A stretch of 64,000 nt of DNA from Gilvirhabdus luticola (GCF_032583975.1 NZ_JAWHTF010000010.1), one strand, 5' to 3'; positions 53,057 through 62,296 are shown, counted from the stretch's first letter. A program made the numbers and translations. Notes: a model not told the origin generated them from the sequence alone.

Positions 53057-53494
53057 TTGAACATTATTGAAGCCAACACCGAACACGTTAATGATTTAGT
53101 ATTATTATTTGATTCTTATAGAATTTTTTATGAACAAGAATCAGATAAAGAAAGTGCTAAACAGTTTTTACAAGATAGAATAACTAAAAACCAATCCGTA
53201 ATCTTTATCGCTTACATTGATGATGTTGCCGTTGGTTTTACACAGTTATATCCTAGTTTTTCATCTGTCTCAATGAAGAGAAGTTATATTCTTAATGATC
53301 TCTATGTACACAAAGACTATAGAAAAAAAGGAGTAGGATCTGCATTATTAAATAAAGCTAAAGAGCATTGTAAAGTGAAAAATTATAAAGGTCTTGGGTT
53401 GCAAACCGGTATAGAAAATCCAGCTCAATTTTTATACGAACAATTGGGTTGGGAAAAAGAACCCTATTTGGATTATTATTGGACAAACAAGTAA
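53057..53494 (+). CDS. GNAT family N-acetyltransferase
   Basis: 145 residues from TTG 53057, which gives the family N-terminus NIIEANTEHVNDLVLLFDSY. Acetyl-CoA-binding segment is DLYVHKDYRKKGVGSALL (R-K-K-G-V-G), followed by KGLGLQTGIENPAQFLYEQLGW. This last motif marks the small-substrate group of GNATs. The start lies inside the T-rich end of the preceding terminator, so it may have a very short leader or be weakly expressed by read-through. Substrate unknown. Confidence 0.87.
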   Translation: MNIIEANTEHVNDLVLLFDSYRIFYEQESDKESAKQFLQDRITKNQSVIFIAYIDDVAVGFTQLYPSFSSVSMKRSYILNDLYVHKDYRKKGVGSALLNKAKEHCKVKNYKGLGLQTGIENPAQFLYEQLGWEKEPYLDYYWTNK

Positions 53495-53513
53495 ACTTTA
53501 TAAAAATCATAGA

Positions 53514-54713
53514 ATGCATTCTTCAAGATTAATCATAATAGCTTCTTTTTTGATAATCCATGGTTGTGCTAAACAAACATCATCTTCCACAAAGCATTGG
53601 TTTAAAGGGAATCTTCATACTCATTCTTATTGGAGTGATGGAGATGAATTTCCTGAATTAATCATGGATTGGTACAAAGCAAATAATTATAATTTTGTTG
53701 CACTGTCTGATCATAATATTCTCGCAGAAGGAGATAAATGGGTAACTATCAATGATGATAGTATTCATCTACAAGGTTTTAACAACTATCTTAAAAATTA
53801 CGGGGAAGAATGGGTGAATTACAAAGTGGATTCTGGTCAAATCAATGTAAAATTGAAAACTCTAGAAGAATACCAAAACCGATATGAAGAACAAGGCAAG
53901 TTTTTGATTATTAAATCCGAAGAAATTACTGACCATTATAAAAACAAGCCAATCCATCTTAACGCAACCAACATTCAAAATCTTATAGAACCACAAGGAG
54001 GAAATAGCGTTATTGAAGTGCTTCAAAATAATATTGATGCAGTAATCAACCAACGTGAAGCAACAGGAACTCCCATGATTCCACATGTTAATCACCCCAA
54101 TTTTGGCTATGCAATAGGTCTACAAGATATGGTTGCTTTGAGAGGCGAGCGCTTTTTTGAAATATATAATGGTCATCCTATGGTTCATAATTTTGGAGAT
54201 TCTATCCATATCTCTACAGAAGAAATGTGGGACCTTATTAATATTGCTTACATCAAAAACAATAAACCAATAATGTACGGACTAGCAACAGATGATTCAC
54301 ATCATTACCACAATAATGGAAGTCAATGGAGTAATGCAGGTAGAGGTTGGATTATGGTAAGGTCGAATGAACTTAATCCAAAATCGTTAATTGAGGCTTT
54401 GGAGGAAGGAGAATTTTATTCAAGTACTGGTGTTGAACTAAATGATATTAATTTCGATAATAATGTGATTTCTATAGATGTAAAAAAAGAAAAAGATTTA
54501 AACTATAAAATATCCTTTATTGGATGTAAAAAAGGAAAAACTATCCCAGAAGAGTTAATGATTGTTGAAGGAAATAAAGCTAGTTTTAAAATTACTAATG
54601 ATATCCTTTTTGTAAGATGCAAAGTGATTTCATCAAAATTACATAGAAATCCCATTGAAAATTTGTTGTATGAATCTGCATGGACACAACCTATAGTAGT
54701 CAATTCAAAATAA
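53514..54713 (+). CDS. PHP-domain lipoprotein (metal-dependent phosphoesterase-like)
   Basis: 399 residues. A lipoprotein signal with lipobox IHGC (Cys about 18) is followed by the PHP motif GNLHTHSYWSDGDE, ALSDHNIL, then IPHVNHPNFGY, the EIYNGHP region and ATDDSHHYH. Together these give the His/Asp-rich trinuclear metal centre of PHP phosphoesterases. A C-terminal beta-rich region of ~90 residues follows. It probably works on the periplasmic or outer surface. The PHP superfamily includes histidinol phosphatase and polymerase domains, so the substrate is not assigned. Confidence 0.92.
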   Translation: MHSSRLIIIASFLIIHGCAKQTSSSTKHWFKGNLHTHSYWSDGDEFPELIMDWYKANNYNFVALSDHNILAEGDKWVTINDDSIHLQGFNNYLKNYGEEWVNYKVDSGQINVKLKTLEEYQNRYEEQGKFLIIKSEEITDHYKNKPIHLNATNIQNLIEPQGGNSVIEVLQNNIDAVINQREATGTPMIPHVNHPNFGYAIGLQDMVALRGERFFEIYNGHPMVHNFGDSIHISTEEMWDLINIAYIKNNKPIMYGLATDDSHHYHNNGSQWSNAGRGWIMVRSNELNPKSLIEALEEGEFYSSTGVELNDINFDNNVISIDVKKEKDLNYKISFIGCKKGKTIPEELMIVEGNKASFKITNDILFVRCKVISSKLHRNPIENLLYESAWTQPIVVNSK

Positions 54714-54715
54714 TT

Positions 54716-54723
54716 TATCTTTG
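54716..54723 (+). promoter_or_regulatory. -7 promoter element TATCTTTG for trmD
   Basis: A perfect TAnnTTTG directly after the preceding stop, 20 bases before the ATG at 54744. No TTG at the preferred -33 spacing. Confidence 0.5.
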
Positions 54724-54743
54724 CATTACTTAAAGCATTTGTA

Positions 54744-55421
54744 ATGCGTATAGATATCATCACAGTTTTACCAGAATTACTTAAAAGTCCTTTTGAAGCT
54801 TCTATTTTAAAACGTGCCATAGAAGCCAATTTGGTAGAAGTACATACACATAATCTTCGTGATTATACAACAGACAATTACAAATCTGTTGACGACTATC
54901 AGTTTGGTGGTGGTGCAGGAATGGTCATGATGGTAGAACCTATTGACAAATGCATTACCAAACTAAAATCTGAAAGAGATTACGACGAGATTATCTACAT
55001 GACACCTGATGGAGAAACTTTAAAGCAAAGCATTGCCAACGAAATGTCTTTAAAAAAAAATATCATAATTCTTTGTGGACATTACAAAGGTGTAGACCAA
55101 CGTGTACGCGACCATTTTATAACACGAGAAATATCTATTGGTGATTATGTGTTATCTGGAGGAGAACTTGGTGCTGCAGTTTTTTGTGACGCTATTATTA
55201 GATTAATCCCTGGAGTTCTTGGTAATGAGACTTCAGCATTAACAGATTCATTTCAAGACAATTTATTAGCACCTCCAATTTATACCAGACCAAGAGAATA
55301 TAAAAGTTGGAAAGTACCAGATTTACTCTTCAGTGGAAACTTTCCAGAAATTGAAAAATGGCGAGAAGAACAAGCTTACCAGCGAACAAAAGATAGAAGG
55401 CCTGATTTATTGAATGATTAA
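54744..55421 (+). CDS. trmD: tRNA (guanine-N1-)-methyltransferase (m1G37)
   Basis: 225 residues, SPOUT-fold. It methylates G37 next to the anticodon, preventing +1 frameshifting. Motifs: RIDIITVLPELLKSPFEASIL, the YQFGGGAGMVMMVEPI substrate loop, IIILCGHYKGVDQRVRDHF, and the knot segment ISIGDYVLSGGELGAAVF. The C-terminal helical part contains PPIYTRPREYKSWKVP and is complete. It is the true TrmD, next to rplS as in most bacteria. Confidence 0.97.
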   Translation: MRIDIITVLPELLKSPFEASILKRAIEANLVEVHTHNLRDYTTDNYKSVDDYQFGGGAGMVMMVEPIDKCITKLKSERDYDEIIYMTPDGETLKQSIANEMSLKKNIIILCGHYKGVDQRVRDHFITREISIGDYVLSGGELGAAVFCDAIIRLIPGVLGNETSALTDSFQDNLLAPPIYTRPREYKSWKVPDLLFSGNFPEIEKWREEQAYQRTKDRRPDLLND

Positions 55422-55447
55422 ACGGTTTTAAAAATTATAATTTTTAA

Positions 55448-55477
55448 TTGTTCATTATTAATTATTAATTATCTTTG
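55448..55477 (+). promoter_or_regulatory. Full Bacteroidota promoter (-33 TTG, -7 TATCTTTG) for rplS
   Basis: TTG at 55448-55450 and TATCTTTG at 55470-55477 are separated by 19 bases, the classic spacing. It drives rplS independently of trmD, with a leader of about 65 bases. Confidence 0.72.
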
Positions 55478-55549
55478 CAGCCAATTTCGGATTAACCTCT
55501 GGCGAAAATCGTGAATGTTGTTACGGATAAATATTTAAATCAATTAAAA

Positions 55550-55900
55550 ATGGAATCTTTAGTAAAATTTGTACAAGACGAGTTTGTAACAAAAAAGGAC
55601 TTCCCAGAATTTGGAGCTGGAGACACAATCACAGTGTACTACGAAATTAGAGAAGGTGATAAGGTACGTACACAGTTCTTTAGAGGTGTGGTTATTCAAA
55701 AAAGAGGAACAGGTGCTTCTGAAACTTTTACTATTAGAAAAATGTCTGGAACTGTAGGTGTGGAGCGTATATTTCCAATCAACATGCCAGCTTTACAGAA
55801 AATTGAGATCAATAAAAGAGGTAAAGTACGTAGAGCACGTATATATTACTTCAGAGGTCTTACAGGCAAAAAAGCTAGAATTAAAGAAAGAAGACGTTAA
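55550..55900 (+). CDS. rplS: 50S ribosomal protein L19
   Basis: 116 residues from ATG 55550. The open frame to GTG 55511 adds 13 residues not part of L19 and is probably leader. Family landmarks: ESLVKFVQDEFV, the FGAGDTITVYYEIREGDKVRTQFFRGVVIQ core, RKMSGTVGVERIFPINMP and the basic C-terminus KARIKERRR. L19 sits at the 30S-50S interface. It follows trmD, has a promoter of its own, and is closed by a strong terminator. Beyond this terminator lies the protein-free stretch described as a non-coding RNA candidate. Confidence 0.97.
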   Translation: MESLVKFVQDEFVTKKDFPEFGAGDTITVYYEIREGDKVRTQFFRGVVIQKRGTGASETFTIRKMSGTVGVERIFPINMPALQKIEINKRGKVRRARIYYFRGLTGKKARIKERRR

Positions 55901-55919
55901 CAAACGTTTAATATCTCTG

Positions 55920-55948
55920 AAAAGCCTTGACAAATCAAGGCTTTTTTT
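55920..55948 (+). terminator. Rho-independent terminator after rplS
   Basis: AGCCTTGA/TCAAGGCT stem with loop CAAA, followed by seven Ts. Confidence 0.9.
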
Positions 55949-56040
55949 ATTAACAATTGTTAATAATTACGGTTTATAATTGGTGAATATCTAATTGCTA
56001 TAAAAATTTGCAAATTTGAATTCTTGATATATATTAGCAG

Positions 56041-56552
56041 AAGGATTTAACAACAACGCAAGTTGGTTTTATTTGAAAAAGTAAATTTGAGTTAGGTTCT
56101 TATAAAGCAACGTTCTTTATATATAATTGTTTTTTGAGGTTTAGAAGCAGCACGTGTAGGCGTGTGGAAGCAGAAGAACCAAGATGCTGTAAGAAGAGCT
56201 AGATGTGCAAGCAGAGAGCAAACTGGAACAGTTGAAAGTTTCCAAAAACAAGAGAGACGAAAGGAAATCTTGAAAAAGGAAGCAATGTTTGAAAATAAGT
56301 TTGACGTGAAAACGAAAAATAAGTAATCAAACATCAAGAAAAACAATTAGACGGAAACGATTTGGTAACATGTCAATACATTTTGAAAGTTACAACACAA
56401 AACGTTTCTTGAAATAGTGAAAGCTTGAATTGAAAAGTTTAAGACGAAAGTGTTAAATGAGTTAGTAGAAATACTAAATAGATCACGCAAGAACTATTTC
56501 ATAGAAAGCCATGTCAGAGTAGTTAAGTCTACAGTGATATGGCTTTTGTCTT
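56041..56552 (+). ncRNA. Candidate structured non-coding RNA between rplS and icd
   Basis: The region 55949-56687 holds no credible protein gene. From about 56041 the plus strand becomes purine-rich and richer in G than nearby intergenic DNA, and it contains several perfect short hairpins: CAAC-GCAA-GTTG (56054-56065), TATAAAG/CTTTATA (56101-56121), AACTG-GAA-CAGTT (56221-56233), GTAAC..ATGT-CAAT-ACAT..GTTAC (56365-56391), and TAGTA-GAAA-TACTA (56463-56476). Two of these have GNRA-type loops. It ends with AGCCAT-GTCA-GA-GTAG/CTAC-AG-TGAT-ATGGCT (56507-56543), containing a GA/AG internal loop, then T-rich sequence. The exact 5' end is not defined. RNase P RNA and tmRNA signatures are absent. 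The identity is unknown. Confidence 0.5.
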
Positions 56553-56630
56553 TTAAAAAAATACCTGTTTTAGTGTAATAATTTTTCTCCAATCTACATT
56601 CTAAATACACTTATTCCCTATTCATTTTTG

Positions 56631-56638
56631 TATATTTG
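56631..56638 (+). promoter_or_regulatory. -7 promoter element TATATTTG for icd
   Basis: A perfect TAnnTTTG 49 bases upstream of ATG 56688, downstream of the candidate non-coding RNA's terminal hairpin, so icd has its own promoter. Confidence 0.5.
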
Positions 56639-56687
56639 CAATTCGAAAAAACATAACCTTTAGTATCTACTAGAAATAATCTATTAC

Positions 56688-58916
56688 ATGTCTAATCATT
56701 CTACGATAATTTATACAAAAACAGATGAAGCTCCAGCTTTAGCCACCTATTCTCTATTACCAATTGTTCAATCATTTGTTTCAACAGGAGGCATACAAAT
56801 AGAAACCAAAGATATTTCATTGGCAGCTAGAATTTTGGCTAATTTTCCAGACTACCTTTCTGAAGAACAAAAAGTTACTGATGCTTTATCTGAATTAGGA
56901 GAATTGGCAAAAAAACCAGAGGCTAACATTATTAAACTACCTAATATTAGCGCGTCAATTCCACAATTAAAAAGTGCTATTTCAGAACTACAATTGTTAG
57001 GATATGATATTCCTAGTTATCCAGAGGAGCCTGAAACTGAAATTGAAAAAGAAGTAAAAGCAAGATACGATAAGATAAAAGGTAGTGCAGTTAATCCTGT
57101 TTTAAGAGAAGGGAATTCAGATAGAAGAGCTCCAAAAGCTGTTAAGAATTATGCAAGAAAGAATCCTCATTCAATGGGCCCATGGAGTAAAGACTCTAAA
57201 ACACATGTTGCTACGATGCAAGAAGGTGACTTTTTTCACAATGAAAAATCTGTTACAATAAACAAAACCACCTCAATAAATATAGAACATATTGATAATA
57301 ATGGCAAAACGACTATTTTAAAAAGTGATATAGCATTACAAGAAGGAGAAATCATTGACGCTACGGTGATGAGTAAAAGATCGCTAATCACTTTCTTTAC
57401 AGAACAAGTTAGAGATTCTAAATCTAAAAACGTACTTTTTTCTTTACACATGAAAGGCACTATGATGAAAGTGTCTGATCCTATTATTTTTGGGCATGCT
57501 GTAAAAATATTTTTCAAAGATGTATTTGAAAAACATGGTAAGACAATCAGTAATTTGGGAGTCAATGTTAATTCTGGATTAGGCAATCTACTGCAAAGAA
57601 TTAAAGAATTACCTCAAGATGTTTGCAAAGAAATTGAAGCAGATATTAATGCCGTTTACCAAAATGGTCCTGCAATCGCCATGGTGAATTCAGATAAAGG
57701 TGTAACCAATCTTCATGTGCCAAGTGATGTTATAATTGATGCATCAATGCCAGCAATGATAAGAACTTCAGGGAAAATGTGGAATGCTAAAGGAGAGCTT
57801 CAAGACACCAAAGCTGTTATTCCAGATAGCAGTTATGCTCCTGTTTATCAAGCTACAATAGATTTTTGTAAAGAGCATGGAGCTTTTGATCCAACTACAA
57901 TGGGAACAGTTCCTAATGTTGGCCTTATGGCTCAAAAAGCAGAAGAGTATGGTTCTCACGATAAAACATTTGAAATTGAAGTAGACGGTGTTGTTCGCGT
58001 TGTTGACACCAATAAAAATATTTTGATTGAGCACAACGTAGAAGAAGGAGATATTTGGCGTATGTGCCAAGTTAAAGATGCTCCCATCCAGGATTGGATA
58101 AAACTCGCGGTTTCAAGAGCAAGGGCAACAGATACTCCAATTGTTTTTTGGTTAGATGAAAACAGGTCTCATGATGCTGAACTGATTAAAAAAGTAAAAA
58201 CTTATTTACCAAATCATGATACTTCTGGTTTAGAAATTAAAATTCTTTCTCCTTTTAAGGCAACACTTTATACCCTGGAAAGAATTAAAGATGGAAAAGA
58301 TACAATATCTGTTACTGGTAACGTATTAAGAGATTATTTAACCGATTTATTTCCAATATTAGAAGTTGGAACCAGTGCAAAAATGCTTTCAATTGTTCCG
58401 TTAATGAATGGCGGTGGATTATTTGAAACCGGCGCTGGTGGATCGGCTCCAAAGCACGTTGAACAATTTTTAGAAGAAGGTCATTTACGTTGGGATTCAC
58501 TCGGAGAATTTTTAGCATTAGCAGTTTCTCTGGAGCATTTTGGGAATGTAAATGACAACTCTAAGGCATTGGTTCTATCAGAAACTTTAGATGATGCAAC
58601 CGATACGTTTTTAGATAATAAAAAATCACCTTCTAGATTGGTTGGCGAGTTAGATAATAGAGGAAGTCACTTTTATTTAGCTCTTTATTGGGCCCAATCT
58701 TTAGCTGAACAAACTAAAGATCAAATTTTAAAATCGAAGTTTCAAAAACTAGCAAAATATTTAAATGAAAACGAAACAACAATTATAAATGAATTAAATG
58801 CAGCTCAAGGTTCTCCTGTTGATATAGGAGGTTATTATAAGCCCAATGAGCATCTAGTAAATCAAGCTATGAGACCAAGCAAAACATTTAATAGCATATT
58901 GAATTCTATAATGTAG
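56688..58916 (+). CDS. icd: NADP-dependent isocitrate dehydrogenase, monomeric type
   Basis: 742 residues, the length of the monomeric IDH-II family, which is unrelated in size to the dimeric Icd. It oxidises isocitrate to 2-oxoglutarate in the TCA cycle. Landmarks: STIIYTKTDEAPALATYSLLP, LREGNSDRRAPKAVKNYARKNPHSMG with the isocitrate-binding SNSDRR-like loop, NLGVNVNSGLGNLL, MVNSDKGVTNLHVPSDVIID, and FETGAGGSAPKHV near the NADP site. The C-terminal DIGGYYKPN segment is complete. It is monocistronic. Confidence 0.97.
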   Translation: MSNHSTIIYTKTDEAPALATYSLLPIVQSFVSTGGIQIETKDISLAARILANFPDYLSEEQKVTDALSELGELAKKPEANIIKLPNISASIPQLKSAISELQLLGYDIPSYPEEPETEIEKEVKARYDKIKGSAVNPVLREGNSDRRAPKAVKNYARKNPHSMGPWSKDSKTHVATMQEGDFFHNEKSVTINKTTSINIEHIDNNGKTTILKSDIALQEGEIIDATVMSKRSLITFFTEQVRDSKSKNVLFSLHMKGTMMKVSDPIIFGHAVKIFFKDVFEKHGKTISNLGVNVNSGLGNLLQRIKELPQDVCKEIEADINAVYQNGPAIAMVNSDKGVTNLHVPSDVIIDASMPAMIRTSGKMWNAKGELQDTKAVIPDSSYAPVYQATIDFCKEHGAFDPTTMGTVPNVGLMAQKAEEYGSHDKTFEIEVDGVVRVVDTNKNILIEHNVEEGDIWRMCQVKDAPIQDWIKLAVSRARATDTPIVFWLDENRSHDAELIKKVKTYLPNHDTSGLEIKILSPFKATLYTLERIKDGKDTISVTGNVLRDYLTDLFPILEVGTSAKMLSIVPLMNGGGLFETGAGGSAPKHVEQFLEEGHLRWDSLGEFLALAVSLEHFGNVNDNSKALVLSETLDDATDTFLDNKKSPSRLVGELDNRGSHFYLALYWAQSLAEQTKDQILKSKFQKLAKYLNENETTIINELNAAQGSPVDIGGYYKPNEHLVNQAMRPSKTFNSILNSIM

Positions 58917-58989
58917 TCATAGACTTTCCTTATTAAAAAGCAAGGTTTAAAAGGAGTAGGTTTTTTATTTTTAAAATTAAAATACTATT

Positions 58990-61362
58990 GTGAAGTTTTA
59001 TAATTCAATCTTGTGTTTTGCTTTTTGCTTTTGTTCCCTCATAATTTCTGCACAAGAGAAATTCACATTAAGTGGTAACATTTCAGAACAAGAAAGTAAT
59101 GAAACACTTATAGGTGTAAACATTATCATAACCGAATTTGAGACTGGTACGATAACAAACGAATATGGGTTTTACTCTATAACATTACCCGAAGGCATTT
59201 ATAATATTCAGATTAGCTATTTAGGATTTTCAACTTTGGAACAATCCATTCAGTTAAATGAAAATAAAACACTTAATTTTCAACTTACAGAAAGCACAGA
59301 AAGTTTAGACGAAGTTGTTATAAAGACTGATGTTGAAAAGTTAAACATAAAAAACCCTCAAATGAGTGTTAATGCATTATCAATTAACACGATTAAACAA
59401 ATGCCAGTCGTACTTGGTGAAGTAGATGTTATAAAATCTATAACGCTTTTACCTGGTGTTACTAATGCAGGTGAAAATTCATCTGGTTTTAATGTTAGAG
59501 GTGGTGCTGTTGATCAGAATTTAATTCTTTTAGATGAAGCTACTATTTTTAATTCATCACATTTATTTGGTTTGTTTTCAGTATTTAATCCAGATGCCAT
59601 AAAAGATATCAAACTCTATAAAGGTGGCATTCCTGCAAAATATGGAGGTCGCGTATCTTCTGTTCTTGACATCTATCAAAAAGAAGGGAATAGCAATACG
59701 TTTAAAATGAACGGTGGCATTGGTTTGATTTCTAGTCGATTACTTGTGGAAGGGCCAATAAAACAAGATAATGGTGCTTTTTTATTTGGTGGTAGAAGTA
59801 GTTATGCACATTTATTTTTGCCGCTATTTGACATTGATAATGTGGCTTATTTTTATGACCTCAATACCAAATTAAGCTACAGATTAAATGATAGAAATAA
59901 CATTTATCTATCTGGTTACTTTGGTAGAGACGTTTTTGAAATTGGAGATACTTTTGAAAACACCTACGGAAATACAGTCTTAAATTTCAGATGGAATCAC
60001 TTATTCTCTGGTAAATTATTTTCTAATCTCTCATTAATTTATTCTGACTATGACTACGATTTAAAATTAAATTTTGTCGAATTTGATTGGACTTCCGGCA
60101 TTCGAAATTTCAATTTAAAATATGATTTTAAATATTACATTAATGATAAGCTAAAACTAGAATTTGGCTTAAATAGCATTTATTACAAATTTAATCCTGG
60201 TGATATTAAACCAACAACAGAAAGTTCAGGTATAAATCCCTTCAAGTTAATTGATAAATATGCGTTTGAAAATGCCGTATATCTTGATGCCGAGCACAAG
60301 ATTTCCAATAAACTTTCAGTGTATTATGGATTAAGGTTTAGCTCTTTTTTAAGATTAGGTCAAGATGAATTAAATATCTATGATAATGATAATCCTATTG
60401 TGTTTAATGAAGATCTACAAATTTATCAAAAAGCAGAACCAATCGGCACAGAAAGTATTAGCAGAAGTAATGTAATAAAAGATTTCTTTAATATAGAACC
60501 AAGGATATCTTTAGCCTATCAATTAAATGAGACAAGTTCTATCAAAGCCAGTTATAATCGAATGAGTCAATACCTACACTTATTGTCTAATACAAGTTCA
60601 CCAACACCTCTAGATGTTTGGGCGCCTAGCGGTAAATACATAAAACCTCAATTGTTAGATCAAGTCGCCTTGGGCTATTTCAAAAATATAAATAACATCT
60701 ATGCTTTAGAAGTTGAAGGGTTTTACAAAACCATTAAAAATAGAATCGATTACGTTGATGGTGCCGATTTAATAGCAAATAATGCTATAGAACAAGTCAT
60801 TTTAAATGGTGAAGCAAGAGCTTATGGATTTGAATTTTTGTTACGAAAAAATGAAGGTAATTTTCAAGGTTGGGTTGCCTATACTCTATCTAAATCAGAA
60901 CAACAAACAGCGGGAAGAACACCTACTGAAACGGGAATAAATTACGGTCAATGGTACAATACAGCTTACGACAAAACCCACGATCTTTCTGTAACAGGAA
61001 ATTATAAGTTAAATGACCGATGGAGCTTTAGTACTAATTTTCTCCTTCAAACTGGGCAACCAACAACTTATCCAAATGCGCAATATGAATATAATGGTAT
61101 TAGTATACCAAGTTTCGAATTACGTAATGCCAACAGATTACCACTATACCATAGATTAGATATTTCGGCTAATTACACACCAAAACCAAAAAAAGATAGG
61201 CGCTGGAAAAACAATTGGGTATTTGGAATCTATAATGTTTATAACAGAAAAAATGCCGCTTCAATTACCTTTAGAGAAAACCGTACAACAGGAAATAACG
61301 AAGCCATACGATTAACCATTTTTGGAATAGTCCCGGCGGTTTCTTATAATTTTAAATTCTAG
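58990..61362 (+). CDS. TonB-dependent receptor with CarboxypepD_reg-like domain
   Basis: 790 residues starting at GTG 58990. A signal peptide (about 1-22, LIISAQ) is followed by a carboxypeptidase-regulatory-like domain (about 24-105: NESGNISEQESNETLIGVNI-type), a plug domain (about 125-235: GEVDVIKSITLLPGVTNAGE, FNVRGGAVDQNLILLDEA, AKYGGRVSSVLDIYQK) and a barrel ending in PAVSYNFKF with terminal Phe. It is followed four bases later by a DUF4249 lipoprotein gene, a pairing seen repeatedly in Bacteroidota. The ligand is unknown; the partner suggests a surface-exposed auxiliary lipoprotein. Confidence 0.94.
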   Translation: MKFYNSILCFAFCFCSLIISAQEKFTLSGNISEQESNETLIGVNIIITEFETGTITNEYGFYSITLPEGIYNIQISYLGFSTLEQSIQLNENKTLNFQLTESTESLDEVVIKTDVEKLNIKNPQMSVNALSINTIKQMPVVLGEVDVIKSITLLPGVTNAGENSSGFNVRGGAVDQNLILLDEATIFNSSHLFGLFSVFNPDAIKDIKLYKGGIPAKYGGRVSSVLDIYQKEGNSNTFKMNGGIGLISSRLLVEGPIKQDNGAFLFGGRSSYAHLFLPLFDIDNVAYFYDLNTKLSYRLNDRNNIYLSGYFGRDVFEIGDTFENTYGNTVLNFRWNHLFSGKLFSNLSLIYSDYDYDLKLNFVEFDWTSGIRNFNLKYDFKYYINDKLKLEFGLNSIYYKFNPGDIKPTTESSGINPFKLIDKYAFENAVYLDAEHKISNKLSVYYGLRFSSFLRLGQDELNIYDNDNPIVFNEDLQIYQKAEPIGTESISRSNVIKDFFNIEPRISLAYQLNETSSIKASYNRMSQYLHLLSNTSSPTPLDVWAPSGKYIKPQLLDQVALGYFKNINNIYALEVEGFYKTIKNRIDYVDGADLIANNAIEQVILNGEARAYGFEFLLRKNEGNFQGWVAYTLSKSEQQTAGRTPTETGINYGQWYNTAYDKTHDLSVTGNYKLNDRWSFSTNFLLQTGQPTTYPNAQYEYNGISIPSFELRNANRLPLYHRLDISANYTPKPKKDRRWKNNWVFGIYNVYNRKNAASITFRENRTTGNNEAIRLTIFGIVPAVSYNFKF

Positions 61363-61366
61363 AGCG

Positions 61367-62179
61367 ATGAAAAAAATAATATACTTACTTCTTATATTTT
61401 TGTGCTTTTCATGCGAAGACCAAATAGATGTTGATCTAAATGAAGCCGCTCCAAGATTAGTTATAGATGCTTCAATTAATTGGGTAAAAGGAACCGCAGG
61501 AAATGAGCAAAGCATTAAACTTTCGCTTTCTGCACCATATTTTAATACATCAGTACCACCAGCTAATAATGCCGTAGTAGAAATAACTGATAGTAGTAAT
61601 AATACCTTTGTTTTTATAGAAGATAATAATACTGGCATGTATCAAAACTCCACCTTTATACCTATTATAGATGAAACCTATACGCTCAATATTGTTTATA
61701 ATGGTGATGCTTATAAGGCTACCGAAACCTTGAAATCAGTTAGTTCAATAGAATATGTTGAGCAAATTAATGATGGTGGGTTTTCTGGAGAAGAAATGGA
61801 ACTTAAAGTCTATTATACAGATCCAGAAGACGAAGAAAACTATTATTTCTTTGAGTTTATAAGTGATGTCACAGCTATTCCTTCCCTTGAAGTTTACGAA
61901 GATAGATTTACCAATGGTAACCAAGTATTTGGCTTTTATACCGAAGAAGATTTAGAAGCTGGTGATGAAGTTGTGATAAGAAATAATGGTGTTTCAAAAC
62001 AATTCTATGAATTTATGTTTGTACTTTTACAACAAAATAGTGAAGATGGAGGTGGTCCTTTTGAAACGCAACCAGCGACTGTAAGAGGTAATTGTATAAA
62101 CATTACAAATCCTGACAACTTTCCTTTTGGATATTTTAGACTCTCTGAAACAGATGAGTTTGTCTATACAATAGAGTGA
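61367..62179 (+). CDS. DUF4249 lipoprotein, partner of the TonB receptor
   Basis: 270 residues. The signal peptide MKKIIYLLLIFLCFSCEDQ has lipobox CFSC (Cys about 16). DUF4249 begins with DVDLNEAAPRLVIDASI and has Ig-like strands: SIKLSLSAPYFNT, AVVEITDSSNNTFVF and YTLNIVYNGDAYKATETL. The C-terminal half ends with GNCINITNPDNFPFGYF. It is predicted to be exposed on the outer membrane and to act with the receptor encoded four bases upstream. The ligand is unknown. The gene follows by such a small gap that the two are one transcript. Confidence 0.92.
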   Translation: MKKIIYLLLIFLCFSCEDQIDVDLNEAAPRLVIDASINWVKGTAGNEQSIKLSLSAPYFNTSVPPANNAVVEITDSSNNTFVFIEDNNTGMYQNSTFIPIIDETYTLNIVYNGDAYKATETLKSVSSIEYVEQINDGGFSGEEMELKVYYTDPEDEENYYFFEFISDVTAIPSLEVYEDRFTNGNQVFGFYTEEDLEAGDEVVIRNNGVSKQFYEFMFVLLQQNSEDGGGPFETQPATVRGNCINITNPDNFPFGYFRLSETDEFVYTIE

Positions 62180-62189
62180 ATTCAATTAA

Positions 62190-62209
62190 CGCTTATCGCG
62201 TGATTAGCG
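62190..62209. other. Imperfect dyad CGCTTATC/GATTAGCG
   Basis: CGCTTATC-GCGT-GATTAGCG is a 20-base dyad with one T/T mismatch, in the gap between the DUF4249 gene and murQ. It could be a weak terminator stem (T-rich sequence lies ~15 bases on) or a regulator site. Confidence 0.3.
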
Positions 62210-62284
62210 AATTTAGCTTTTTAAAAAATTAAAATTAATACTTCATTTCGTTAATTGTATCTTTCATTAACATTTATAAATGTT

Positions 62285-62292
62285 TACTTTTG
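62285..62292 (+). promoter_or_regulatory. -7 promoter element TACTTTTG for murQ
   Basis: A perfect TAnnTTTG four bases before the ATG at 62297. Initiation at about the start codon would give a leaderless mRNA. Confidence 0.5.
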
Positions 62293-62296
62293 ATGT

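Noticed and set aside
56092..56346. 84-residue minus-strand open frame and a 63-codon plus-strand open frame (about 56136-56327) in the rplS-icd gap
   Set aside because: The minus frame is Phe/Cys/Ser-rich with no family likeness, and the plus frame has no start codon and an odd composition. Both are expected from a purine-rich RNA gene with few stop codons.
56041..56552. RNase P RNA or tmRNA in the rplS-icd gap
   Set aside because: No GAGGAAAGTCC- or ACAGAA-type RNase P core and no alanyl-tRNA-like ends or tag-coding frame ending in ALAA were found.
58917..58989. Terminator after icd
   Set aside because: Only a weak imperfect stem (CCTT...AAGG) before a T-run; too poor to list as a terminator.
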